Below the pieces are notes generated by a model. The model ran no database searches, was not told where the DNA came from, and saw only the letters and a list, made by a program, of their open reading frames with translations. The translations under genes were made by a program, and so were the position numbers. A DNA stretch of 40,349 bases from Chrysochromulina tobinii (taxonomy: Eukaryota; Haptophyta; Prymnesiales; Chrysochromulinaceae), in the NCBI GenBank assembly GCA_001275005.1, contig JWZX01003215.1, forward strand, positions 1-40,349. The letters run 5' to 3'. Shown one piece after another: positions 30,907 to 40,206 of the stretch (position 1 is the first letter of the stretch; each line of letters begins with the position of its first letter).

Positions 30907-31438
30907 TGACCTTCTACAAATACGGCCGTTTCACAGCTGGTCAGTCGTGCCAGTTTCGTCGCGGCCCCCCCGCGCTCAATGGTTATAATTCGACACCCAA
31001 GACACCGGACCGGCGTACACTGAGCTCTTCCACACACTGTGAGGTCTTCCTGTGAGCTCTGCCACGAGGCGTACCGATTCCGATACGGGCGCCACCGCCC
31101 CGCCGCGCCACACAATTCTCAGTTGCCCGCAGCGCGATTAACTAGGGATTGTTAGAAGCAAAAAGGGGGTTCACCAGTGACAGAGGGGGTGCAGCTGAAA
31201 AATGCGATATGATCAATTCACTATTCCCAGGCGCTATGCTCGTATTGCTTGTCGTGAGCAAGAGAGCCAACAGCCAAGACGAGGCCTCAGACGCCCGAGT
31301 GGGTCCTCCCGGGCGCGGGCGCCAGCCTTGAGCCTTCGTTGTTCCAGTCTACACAGCTTCGAAAATATCCAACCAGAGCTTGCATGCTTGAAGTTCGAGG
31401 CAGGCGCGGGAGGGTCATCAAGATCTCCGGATCCGAGA
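30907..31438. other. Gap between HDAC start and transporter stop
   Basis: This 532-base gap between two minus-strand genes should contain the HDAC promoter. An open minus-strand frame covers 30907-31115 in phase with the deacetylase, but its sequence (cysteine, arginine rich) is not conserved-looking. No core element is recognised. Confidence 0.4.
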
Positions 31439-34400
31439 TCAATCGGCCGCCTCCCACGTGTCGCTGAGCTCCTCGGGGATCTGCTGATGAGCCTGATTGC
31501 GACTCGCGACGGCCTGGACGCTAGCGCGCGCCGTAATGGGCACGCGCCCGACGCTCGCGACGGGGAGCCGTTTGCGCGGCCAAAAATTGGAATCGCCTGG
31601 TAGAAGCGTCATAGCACAGGGGATGATGACCTTGGTCGTGATGAAGCAGTCAATCAGCACGCCCACAATCAACAGATACCCGATTTGGTTGAGCGTGGGG
31701 GAGACGCCGATGAGGAGAGAGCCGAAGGCGAGCGTCATGATGACGCCCGCGAGGCAGATGATGTTGCCGGTCGCGTCGAGCGCCATGATAACGGCATCGC
31801 GTGCTGAAGCGCCATGGTCCCAAAACTCAACTACGCTCTCCATAAGGAAGATGTCTGAGGAGGGACGCAATCGGAGAGACTCTCAGAGGTCATCCGAGGC
31901 TATTCAGAGGCCCTCCGAGGCCCTCCAGAGGCCCTCCGAGGCCATCCAGAGGCCATCCGAGGCCATTCAGAGGCCATCAGAGGCCATTCAGAGGCCATCA
32001 GAGGCACTCCGAGCTCCTCGGCAGCGGCAGCCACGTACCGTAATCAAGCCCGAGGCCCACCACAATTGAGAAGGAGATGCAGGGAGACATCCAGAAGAGA
32101 GCCCCGCCCGAAGGGGAGAGAAAGCCTAGGTTGAGATCCTCGAGATTCCCATCCTGTGTATTTGGCATCGGGGGCAATCAGGCGAGAACATGGCGAGATC
32201 AGGGGCACCCAGCCGAACACTTGTACCAGTCGGAACCGTCCAGTCTCACTCCATCGCACTACAGCCCGCTCAGTCGCTCCGTCGCTCGCACCTGGTGCAC
32301 GTGCAATCGGGGGTGCAATCGGGTGCAATCAAGGTGCAATCAAGGTCAATCACCTGGTACACGAGCAGCGCCGAGCCAAACGTGATGACGAGCATCCAGA
32401 TGAGGCAGAGTGCCGCTCGAATGGGCACGAGCAACGAACGGAACGAGACGAGTAGCACCGCGCCCACGATGCACAGCGTGGCGCCTACCAATTTAGGCAA
32501 GGCCTCGAAGGTGTCGTGGGCGCCGTCCATTTGTTCCTGTGGCAAACCGGTAAAGTAGAGCTTGCCAATGTGGACGCCGTCCACGTACTCATTCGCGACG
32601 AGCGCATCGCGTACCGCCTGGATCCAAGCACGCGCGAGATGACGAAGCTCATCAGAGGCCATCGATGGTCATCAAGGGCACTCGAGGGCACTCGCCTGGA
32701 TCCAGGCGCGCGAGATGACGAAGCTCATCAGAGGCCATCGATGGTCATCAAGGACACTCGAGGGCACTCGCCTGGATCCAAGCGCGACCGTCCGACCCGA
32801 AAGGGTCGATGGTGGTGGTCACATGCACTTTAGTCGCTGCGTGCTCGGGGTTGTTGATGGTGGTGCTCGACAGCAGGTACTCGACAACCTCCTCGAGCTC
32901 CGGATCGGTGATGTTGACATGGATAGTCGTGCCATTGATGGTGAGCGTGCCGTTGGAGGTGGCAATCGCGTCGTACAGCTCCGACGTGCAGTTGCCCCCG
33001 ATGATCATCATACCCGTAAAGTCCGCGGGGCTCATGCACGGCCGACCGGGCGGATTGAGGCAGCTGCGCCCCTGGCGCGCCATGTCGGCGGTCACATTCG
33101 CCGCGATGTTGTGGATGAAGGTGCAAGCGGCGTCGAACCAAGCGCGCGTGAGCAACACGTCGGGGGTGTCGGGCACGATCAGGATCTGTTGGTTTGGGGA
33201 GATCAGGGGAGATCAGAGGAGGCCAGGTTTGGGGAGAACGTGTGGCCATTCGGCGCCATGGGTGGCAGCAAGGGGCCATGCATGGCCATCAGGTTTGGGG
33301 AGATCAGGGGAGATCGGCGCCATGGGTGGCAGCAAGGGGCCATGCATGGCCATCAGTAGCAATCGATGGCAATCGGTGGCCACTGGACGCCCCAAACGAG
33401 TCACGGGAGATCAGGGGAGATCAATGGTGACTACCTGAGTGGGGAAGACGTGCGACACCCCAAACGAGTCCTGCAGTTGGAGGAAACTGTCGGTCGTCTC
33501 GGATTTGCGCGGCAGCAACGGCGTCACGCCCTCCACGTACGTCAGGTCTGACGACGCGAGTGGCATCACGAACGGCACCGCGATGCCACCGAGTGCTCCG
33601 AGCACCAGCAGGGCGGCCCACGGCTTCTGGACCGCGCCCCCGACAGTAGGCCAGCAGCCGCGACGCGCGCGCTTGGCGGCGATCGCGAGCAAGGCCACCG
33701 GCGCCGTGTGCACGGCGGCATCGGGCGCAGGCGACTCGAGCACGTCAGTCATGCGCTCGGGGTCCACGGAGAGCCTTTGCTCACGAGAGCGCGAGGGCGA
33801 GGAGGACGCCGAAGATCCAGGCTCGAGGAACGGCTGGTTGATCGGTGGTGCCTTGCCCACACTGTTCCCCACAGGGGGCGCGGGGGGCGCGGCGCCGCCG
33901 CCGCAGAGCTGGCACCACCAGCCGCACAGGCAGGCGGAAAAGGAGCACCCATAATAGGATTCGTCTGTGAAAAAGGCGGGGAAGGCGAGGAGCATCGTAG
34001 GCGTGAAGATGAGCGCCATGGTGATCGCAAAGGCGACCGTGACCGCCGACGCGACGCCCAGCGACGAGATGGTCGAGACCGGTATGAGCAGCATGCCGAG
34101 GAAGCACAAGGTGAGGGTGACTCCCGAGACGAGGACCGTGTGGCCTGACGTTTCGAGCATCGTCACGATCGCGGCGCGGTACGGCCGTTTGCGCACCTGT
34201 GGGGAAGGAGGGGAGGCGTCGTGGTGAGCACATGCACGCTGTGAGGCGCGCCGCGGCCGTGTGCGCACCACGAGCTCGTCGCGGAAGCGCGTGAGCAGGA
34301 AGAGCGAATAGTCGATCGACATCGCAAGCGAACATGCGAGCATGAGGGCGGGCGCTTGGGACGTGACGTCTGAGTGCTTCGCGACGAAGTACATGACGAT

Positions 34401-35405
34401 GGTCGTGCCCATCAAGCACGCGACGATGTTGATCAGCGGGATCAAGAGGAAGCGCACGTTGCGCAGCACACAAGCGAGGATACCGAAGGCGAGCGGCGCG
34501 GTCATTGTGGAGACCCTCATCGTCTGGTCGACTCCATCGAGAGCTGCCGCGAAGACGTCGGGCAGAGAGACGATGGTGATCTCGAGCCTCGAGTCCACCG
34601 CGTTCATGTGAGTCGCGTATGCCTTCCACTCGTCGCTGAGCGATTGGATCGGCGTGCAGTGATCCTTCTTGCTGGTGACGCAGCCGTTCGTCACGTGCTC
34701 GTTGAGAATGCGCCCGTCGCGCTTGACGTTGCATGCGGTGATCGAGACGAGCATGAGCGTCTCTGACTTGCCGCGCGCGAAGAGCGAGGGGGCCAGCAGC
34801 CGGCGCAGCAGGTTGGTGGCGCTCGCGTTGATGCCGGGCCAGGGGACTTGGACGCTTGGGATGGCCCAGTACGATGTGAAGCTCGTGTTGCACGTGCCCG
34901 CTGTGCCGTTGGTCGCCTTGGTCGTGTACTTGGCCACGATCGCCTTGAACGCATCCGACACGTTCTGGATCGCGCCGTCGATGGGCGGCAAGGGCGGCTG
35001 CGATGGCGGTGGCGGCAGCCCCAGCTGCTGCGCCTCCTCCTGCTGCTGCTGCGGGCATCCGAGCGCGAGCGGCCCTTCGCGCCGCGCCGCAAGCGCTGCG
35101 CACGCCGCGACGTCGTCGTTGGTGAGCGGCGAGCCGTCTCGCGTGCGCACGTGCGCGGTGATCTGGATCGGGTCGGGGTCGAACCATTTCGCCATCTCAT
35201 CGCGTGCAATGCCGGCGGGCGAGTCGGGCGGCGGTGCGACCCCGACGTCGAGCTCCTTCGAGAAGCTCGGGTACATGAGAAGGCCGCCAAAGCTAACGAG
35301 AATGACGACAGTCGAGATGATCACGCGCACGATCGCCGACGAGAGGCAGTCGTACACCAGACGGTCCGGCAGGGAACGCCCCATAGGTGGAGCAGAGCAG
35401 CGCAT
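31439..35405 (-). CDS. RND/MMPL-type membrane transporter (6 exons)
   Basis: Exons are 35405-34269, 34196-33435, 33185-32772, 32617-32354, 32153-32039 and 31854-31439, giving 1,035 residues with all phases consistent. The fold is two halves, each one helix, a large extracytoplasmic loop and about five helices. Half 1 starts with VIISTVVILVSFGGLLMYPS and includes LACSLAMSIDYSLFLLTRFR and VLVSGVTLTLCFLGMLLIPV. Half 2 includes AALLVLGALGGIAVPFVMPL, VGATLCIVGAVLLVSFRSLL, then across the last junction FSIVVGLGLDY to DIFLMES. The paired 'DY' motifs within helix 4 of each half are the proton-relay positions of RND and MMPL proteins. Substrate is unknown; lipids or hydrophobic compounds are usual. 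In-frame ATGs at 35405 and 35384 compete as start. It is head to head with UBE2S, 190 bases away. Intron 3 appears to be GC-AG. Confidence 0.88.
31855..32038 (-). repeat. Transporter intron 5: CTCTGATGGC array
   Basis: On the sense strand this 184-base intron is GTACGTGGC, then about twelve decamers of the form CCTCTGATGG with variants CCTCTGAATGG, CCTCGGATGG and CCTCTGGAGG. A pyrimidine tract ending CCTCCTCAG follows. It splits the codon of the aspartate in the helix-4 motif (GLDY then D). Confidence 0.88.
32154..32353 (-). other. Transporter intron 4
   Basis: This 200-base GT-AG intron begins GTGATTGACC and has four CTTGATTGCACC-like units at its 5' end. The motif GATTGC is shared with kelch intron 2. 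The acceptor is ATACACAG followed by GATGGG. Confidence 0.75.
32618..32771 (-). repeat. Transporter intron 3: GC-AG intron of two tandem units
   Basis: Two units of about 76 bases, nearly identical, fill this 154-base intron. The phrase TTGGATCCAG|GCG occurs at the end of exon 3, inside the array and at the start of exon 4. The only join that keeps the frame and the membrane topology is CAG|GCGAGTG at the donor and CCAG|GCG at the acceptor. That makes the donor GC rather than GT. Each unit contains CTCTGATGAG. Confidence 0.7.
33186..33434 (-). repeat. Transporter intron 2: internal tandem duplication
   Basis: This 249-base intron holds a 41-base segment exactly repeated at 33252-33292 and 33316-33356. 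It also has repeated CTGATCTCCC units near both ends and GATTGC and CTGATGGCC motifs shared with other introns. Confidence 0.85.
34197..34268 (-). repeat. Transporter intron 1 (72 bases, in frame)
   Basis: Donor GTGCGC and acceptor TTCCCCACAG bound a 72-base intron with no stop codon in frame, so retention would add 24 residues. Its first 24 bases match the first 24 bases of the next exon at 20 positions (34268-34245 against 34196-34173). Removing it restores an ordinary RND helix 4 to 5 loop. Confidence 0.75.
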
Positions 35406-35594
35406 GAGCAGCGGAGTGGCCGTGTCAATCGACCCGGATTCTCTTGACGAAGCCGGAACTTCGCGCCGGAGCTGCCGGGACACACGGCACACGGGACAAA
35501 CAAAGCCCGGGGTGGGGCGAAACGATTTTGGCGTTGTTCCGGCGTGCTCGCTTGAAGGACCACGGTCAAACAGAACGAGCTGCTCGTCTACGAA
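35406..35594. promoter_or_regulatory. Bidirectional promoter region of transporter and UBE2S
   Basis: The two starts face away from each other across 189 bases, so both promoters must sit here or reach into the coding parts. No TATA element is visible. Confidence 0.4.
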
Positions 35595-36332
35595 ATGAGC
35601 GCCCAACAAGCCGGCTCGGTGCGCGCCTCCCCTCTCACGCCGCAGCGCCTGAGCCCGAGCGCTCTGCTGAGCTCACGCCGCCGCCTTCATCCGTCCGCCT
35701 CCCGCGCCGCGCGCAGTCCTCGAGCTCCAACGAGAACATCTCGCCGGCGGTCGTTTTGAGTGTCGCCAAGGAAATCCGCAAGCTGTGCACAGAGCCGCTG
35801 GACGGCATCAAGGTGCAGCTCAACGAGGAGGATGTCACCGACATCATCGCAGAGATCCACGGGCCAGGTGCGCCCGCCGGGCGCCTCGCACAGCGTTGCG
35901 CCTCCGCGCCTGCCGCGCCTGCCGCGCCTGCTGCGCCTGCCGCGCCAGCCAACCTCGCCTCTGCTCATCTGTTGCTCGCGTGGCTGCCCGCATCGCAGAC
36001 TCGACGCCGTTTGAGGGTGGCGTGTACAAGGTCAAGCTGACGCTGCCGACCGACTACCCGCACGCGCCGCCCAAGGGTGCGCGCGCGCGCGCTCTGCTGC
36101 TGCGGTGCTGCCGCTGCTGTGCTCCTGCCGCTGCTGCGCCGTCTATGCATTAGCGCGAGCTCCGTCACTCCTCCCATGGGTGACGTCAAGAGCTTCTCGC
36201 CCGGGCAAGTTGCGAAACGAATGCGTTAGGGCGCGAGTGTCCCTTGGCCCACGCCCGCTCCTGTGCGGGGCGGTGGACGCCCAGAAAAGCCTGCTCGCAC
36301 ATACCCATGCCGCCTTGTGGCTGCTGCTTGTG

Positions 36333-36363
<31 letters not shown>

Positions 36364-36905
36364 CTGCCGCTGCTACCACTACCGCTGCTGCTACCACTAC
36401 CGCTGCTGCTGCCGCTACCACGGCTGCCGCTACCACGGCTGCGGCCGCTGGTCTGCCTCGTGTGCGCGCGCGCTCAGGCAGCTCGCCTCACCTCTGCACG
36501 CGCCCTCTCGCCGCCGCAGGCTTCTTCCTGACGCGCATCTTCCACCCGAACATATCGAAGACGGGGGAGATTTGCGTCAACACCCTCAAAAAGGACTGGA
36601 AGAACGACCTTGGCATCGGGCACGTGCTGCAGGTTGTGCGCTGCCTGCTAATCAACCCGTTCCCCGAGAGCGCCCTCAACGAGGAGGCGGGCAAGCTATT
36701 CATGGAGGACTATGACACGTACTTCAAAAAGGCGCGCATGTTCACCGAGGTGCATGCACGTGCCAAGGTGTCGTCGACGAACAGCGCCGAGGCTGGCGAG
36801 GACTGCGCGGACGGAGAGCAGCTCGAGAAGCGTCAGAAGGCGGCCGACTCGAAGGCGGCCGAGAAGCAGCGGCTCGCGAAAAAGAAGTCGCTCAAGCGGC
36901 TGTAG
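35595..36905 (+). CDS. UBE2S: Ubiquitin-conjugating enzyme E2 S
   Basis: Exons 35595-35618, 35717-35867, 35999-36076 and 36520-36905 give 212 residues. Exon 1 encodes only MSAQQAGS; it was chosen because the main exon lacks a start codon and this ATG is followed by a GTGCGC donor in matching phase. The UBC fold is complete: [55 protein letters not shown] and [20 protein letters not shown] with the catalytic cysteine in [24 protein letters not shown] and [15 protein letters not shown] follow. UBE2S elongates lysine-11 ubiquitin chains with the anaphase-promoting complex. The lysine-rich tail ending SLKRL matches the hydrophobic-basic C-terminus that docks on the complex. Introns 1 and 2 are short; intron 3 is 443 bases of repeats. 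Confidence 0.9.
36077..36519 (+). repeat. UBE2S intron 3: CTG / CTGCTACCACTACCG repeats
   Basis: The 443-base intron holds at about 36310-36450 a run of CTG triplets that grades into CCGCTGCTACCACTACCGCT-type units. An open frame crosses it only because the repeat lacks stops. Confidence 0.8.
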
Positions 36906-37436
36906 GCAGCGCGCCGATGGCCTTAGGACGACCTGCTCGCTCCTTATTAGGACGACCTGCTCGCTGTAATGCCTCCGTGGAGGAGCATCGCGAGGTTTAG
37001 ATGAGGGGTGGGGCTCTCGGCTCTCGGCCGTGCTCGACGATTCGAAGATGAGATAGCTACGTGAGGATGAGATGATGCTTTGTGCCGATGATTTGTGCCC
37101 CGTGGAGATGCTTGCTTGTGCCGTGGAGATCTTGCTTGATGGTTGCTGTGATTTGTGAGTGTTTTGTCTTGTGTCGGCGGTCGTCGCAGTCCCGCGCTGG
37201 TCGGTCGCCGAGCACCGGAGTCACAGTGATGCGGGCCGCGCGGTGACACGGGGGGTGCCGTAGACTGTGCTGTGTAGTACTCCGCGACGGACCTCCGGGT
37301 GCTCGGCGTCTGCTCGAGGACGCGATACCCGGCACGTGGTGTGCCCCGCGGTCGGGTCGTTAATCGGGTCGGGTTGTCCGGTCGGCCCGTGTACGGTAAC
37401 CGTTCGAACGGTATCCCGGTTAATCCCGCCGCGCGG
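36906..37436. other. Intergenic region, left flank of the transposon
   Basis: No gene is visible. A direct repeat, TAGGACGACCTGCTCGCT, occurs at about 36924-36941 and 36949-36966. Repeats of GTGCCGTGGAGAT and GATGAGAT units lie at 37040-37130. A perfect 14-base palindrome, ACCGTTCGAACGGT, sits at about 37399-37412, just outside the transposon. Confidence 0.5.
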
Positions 37437-37444
37437 GGCCCTAC
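37437..37444. repeat. Target-site duplication, left copy
   Basis: The 8 bases GGCCCTAC immediately precede the left inverted repeat and are identical to 38927-38934. Confidence 0.9.
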
Positions 37445-38926
37445 CAGAGGATCGGGTTTAACGTTGAGACGCTGTTGAGACGTTTGTATTAACACTTAAG
37501 CTCAGGAAGTGTTAGCCTGTCTTAACACCTGTTTGAGGAGCTGTTGAGACAGCCTGTCTTAACACCTCTTCAGCCCGTCTCAACACCTCGAAAACACGCC
37601 CGGTACCGTCTACCGTACGGGCTCAGCGACTCTCGACTCGCCACGCGTTGCGACGCGCCCGCCGCCCTCCATGTCATGCCCCAACAGCGCCCACAGCCAT
37701 CTTCTCCGCGTTCGTCACATTGAGCCGGTGCAGTGGCGAGTTCTCATGTTGAATCAGCTTCTGCACTGTCGGGATTGGATTCAAGAGACGCTCTTCACCC
37801 TGGCCCGTCCAGCCGTATCCGGTGGTGGACAGCTTGTCCTTGGGCTTGGTCAGGGAGACGATGCAGAACTTACAGTGTGCACCCTTGTCATCGCTCTTGA
37901 CCAGCCAGGCTCTGTATGTTTTGAACCAATCTTCCTGTTTGTTGACCTTGCGTGCCTCATACTGCGTGTGCCGCACCTCGGACTTCTTCTCCGCAGTCAA
38001 AGCACAAAAGCCAATGGGCTGGCGGTGCTTAGCCCCAGCTAAAGCCCCAGCAGCCGGCGTGCCGCCCTCAGCCTCATCCTCATCCGAAGCGTATTGGAGA
38101 CCAAGCAATGCGATGCCGGGTAACTGCTGGTGTGTGACAGCGGGAGATGGTGTTGCAGTGGCCGGCTGCGCGGCTGCTGCCGCAGTGGCCGGTGATGCCG
38201 CAGCGTTCGGCGTCGCAGTGGGCGTCACCGCAGTTGCCTTGGGCGCCTTTGGGCCTGCAAAGGGGCCATGGCGCTGTCGCTTCTGCGCCACCTCGGCACC
38301 GACAGGAGCCTCGTGCTCTTTTCCAAACAATGAAGCGAGGAGGCCAAGCTGGCCTTCAGGTCGCCTTCCGGTGCGCTTCTGCTGCGCGCGTTCACGCTGC
38401 TCGAGCGCGTATACGTGGCCCTTGGTCTGATGCTTCTCAATGCGCTCACCATGCACTCAACAAACTCGATGATGATCATCGCGCCATCCATGCGAACGGC
38501 GATGCCCTCGCCGTGAGAGTCATGATGGACCTTGTCACCGACGAACACACACTGCTCGCCGTGCTTCTCCTCATTTCACCCTCATACTCCCACACGAGCC
38601 GCGACATGATCTGCGACGATGCCGACGTCAGAGAGAGACCGGCCGCGAAGAAACCACGCTTCGCTTTCCCCTTTGCGCCAACATGACGCCAGAAACGAAA
38701 CGGAAAAATGTCCGAGATTGTTGAGGGTTCTACGTTCAAAGAATATCCGCACTTGACGACCGTCCGTTATCGTTTGGCTCTCGAACCCTGTCTCAACACC
38801 TGTCTCAACACCTGTCTTAACACCTGTTTTCCTGTCTCAACACTTGGTGTCTTAACACCTGTTTGAGTGTCTCAACACTTGATACTTAACGCAAAAAAGT
38901 GACTTAATGTTAAACCCGCTCCTCTG
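37445..38926. mobile_element. hAT-type DNA transposon, non-autonomous
   Basis: A 1,482-base element is bounded by terminal inverted repeats. The left end starts CAGAGGATCGGGTTTAAC and the right end, read inward on the other strand, starts CAGAGGAGCGGGTTTAAC. The match extends to about 24 bases with three mismatches. Directly outside both ends is the same 8-base sequence GGCCCTAC (37437-37444 and 38927-38934), a perfect target-site duplication. An 8-base duplication with CAGRG-type ends is characteristic of the hAT superfamily. Both subterminal regions are packed with a TGTCTYAACACCT motif in either orientation, at least five copies each side, as expected for transposase binding sites. The inside carries only a zinc-finger N-terminal coding region, so the element cannot move on its own. 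Confidence 0.9.
37674..38548 (-). pseudogene. Truncated hAT transposase (zinc-finger part)
   Basis: The frame from 38456 to 37674 encodes about 260 residues and the adjacent frame 38548-38457 encodes about 30 more. The second part contains WFKTYRAWLVKSDDKGAHCK, a C-x2-C pair (CKFC), and later LIQHENSPLHR with an H-x5-H pair. Together these form a BED/TTF-like DNA-binding zinc finger of the kind that starts hAT transposases. A low-complexity alanine/proline/threonine linker precedes it. The dimerisation and catalytic regions that should follow are absent; the frame ends near the left inverted repeat. Near 38455 the two frames join out of register, and five extra bases (GTGCA) would account for this. 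The upstream part has VGDKVHHDSHGEGIAV. No full start codon is evident. Confidence 0.7.
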
Positions 38927-38934
38927 GGCCCTAC
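38927..38934. repeat. Target-site duplication, right copy
   Basis: The 8 bases GGCCCTAC immediately follow the right inverted repeat. No base has diverged from the left copy, which points to a fairly recent insertion. Confidence 0.9.
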
Positions 38935-39217
38935 CCGGTACCGTGCGCCGACGTTTCGCGACAGCTCGAAACGGTGCACTTTCCTTCAACAGCAATAAGT
39001 GTTGAAAGTCGCGGCGATACGGAAACGCGTAACTATAACGTATGTCGTATGCTCGTACGCGCGAAATCCGCGATGGCCGATGCGGGCATGCGGCTGATGC
39101 CTGATCGCCGATGCTGATCCGGCTGAACGTTCTCGCGTTGTACACCGGTTCTACTCGTGGATGCTGGATCATCTCTCTAGGTCTCTACACTCTAGCCTAT
39201 ACTTAGGACACCGCTCT
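38935..39217. other. Intergenic, right flank of the transposon
   Basis: I see no gene or recognisable element in these 283 bases. Confidence 0.4.
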
Positions 39218-39949
39218 CTAGAGAGATATTTTGACTAGTTTTCGACCTGTCGCGAGCCCACCTTCTTCGGAACGCAAGACCTTGATGCGGATGACGCCCA
39301 TCAACTGCTTGAGCCTCTCGGCGGTGTCGTGGTGGTGGCGGGCCTTCCAGTCGTTGATCGAAAGAACCTGGTCCCCTGCGCGCAGCTTACCGTGCGCGAG
39401 CCCGTCGCTCGCCACCTTCTCAATGTACGGGTGTTCATAGTCTCGAAGCGTGACACCGAAGCGCGTGTCCTTATCGGGCTTCTCGAGCAGCACCTCCTCC
39501 TCGCGCAGGTTGCGCAGAACATTCACGCGGATGATGCCCGTCAACTGCTTGAGCCGCTCAGCAGTCTCGTGGTGGCCGACGGCCTTCCAGTCGTTGATCG
39601 AGAGCACCTGGTCACCTGCCTGCAGCTTGCCGGCAGCGAGCCCAGTGCTCACCACCTTGTCTACGTATGGGTGCTCATAGTCTTTGAGAACCACGCCAAA
39701 GATCGTGTCCTTGCTGAGTTTCTCGAGCACCACCTCCGTCACACCGGCCTCGTCCGCCGGCGCCGCTGCACCAACTGTCACCACAGAAAGCGGCGTCACC
39801 ACGTACTTTACTGCCTCGCGCGGAGCCGTGAAGTACGCCGTTATCTCTTGCAGAAGAACGCCTTTGGCGGGGGGCACTTTCCCCATGGGGGACCTAGAAC
39901 TACTGCTCCCAGAACTGCTGCTTCCATGGAAGGTGCACCTGGGTGGCAT
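39218..39949 (-). CDS. Protein with two PDZ domains
   Basis: One exon encodes 243 residues from the ATG at 39949; in-frame sequence continues upstream to 40162 but looks non-coding. A serine-rich N-terminus is followed by two PDZ-like domains of about 77 residues. PDZ1 runs from EVVLEKLSKDTIFGVVLKDY to VNVLRN and PDZ2 from EVLLEKPDKDTRFGVTLRDY to IKVLRS. Both contain AGDQVLSINDWKA, HH-x-TAERLKQL and a carboxylate-binding loop IFGV or RFGV in place of GLGF. PDZ domains bind C-terminal peptides of partners. The two copies are very alike at the DNA level, so the duplication is fairly recent. No other domain shows what the protein scaffolds. Confidence 0.85.
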   Translation of the reverse strand: MPPRCTFHGSSSSGSSSSRSPMGKVPPAKGVLLQEITAYFTAPREAVKYVVTPLSVVTVGAAAPADEAGVTEVVLEKLSKDTIFGVVLKDYEHPYVDKVVSTGLAAGKLQAGDQVLSINDWKAVGHHETAERLKQLTGIIRVNVLRNLREEEVLLEKPDKDTRFGVTLRDYEHPYIEKVASDGLAHGKLRAGDQVLSINDWKARHHHDTAERLKQLMGVIRIKVLRSEEGGLATGRKLVKISL

Positions 39950-40206
39950 CTTGCCTGGAACGCCGCCCGCCCGCCGCCCGCCCGCCCGCGTCGGGACGAG
40001 ATCACAAAGTCGAGGAGGATTCCGCAAACCGACCGCAAACAGGGACAGACGGTCTAGGCAGGATCTCCAGGTGCGGCTTGTCTGGAATTGCATGCATACA
40101 CCGAAAATTGTTTCTTTCGTCGCGCGGCCCGTGCACACCGAACATTCACAGAGCCCCGCCAAAACTCGAGCGCCACTGTGGCTGGACTACTTGGGCATCG
40201 TTGCAG

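Noticed and set aside
37320-38950. LTR retrotransposon, because similar motifs flank a coding region on both sides
   Set aside because: The flanks are inverted, not direct, and are bounded by an 8-base target duplication, which fits a hAT DNA transposon.
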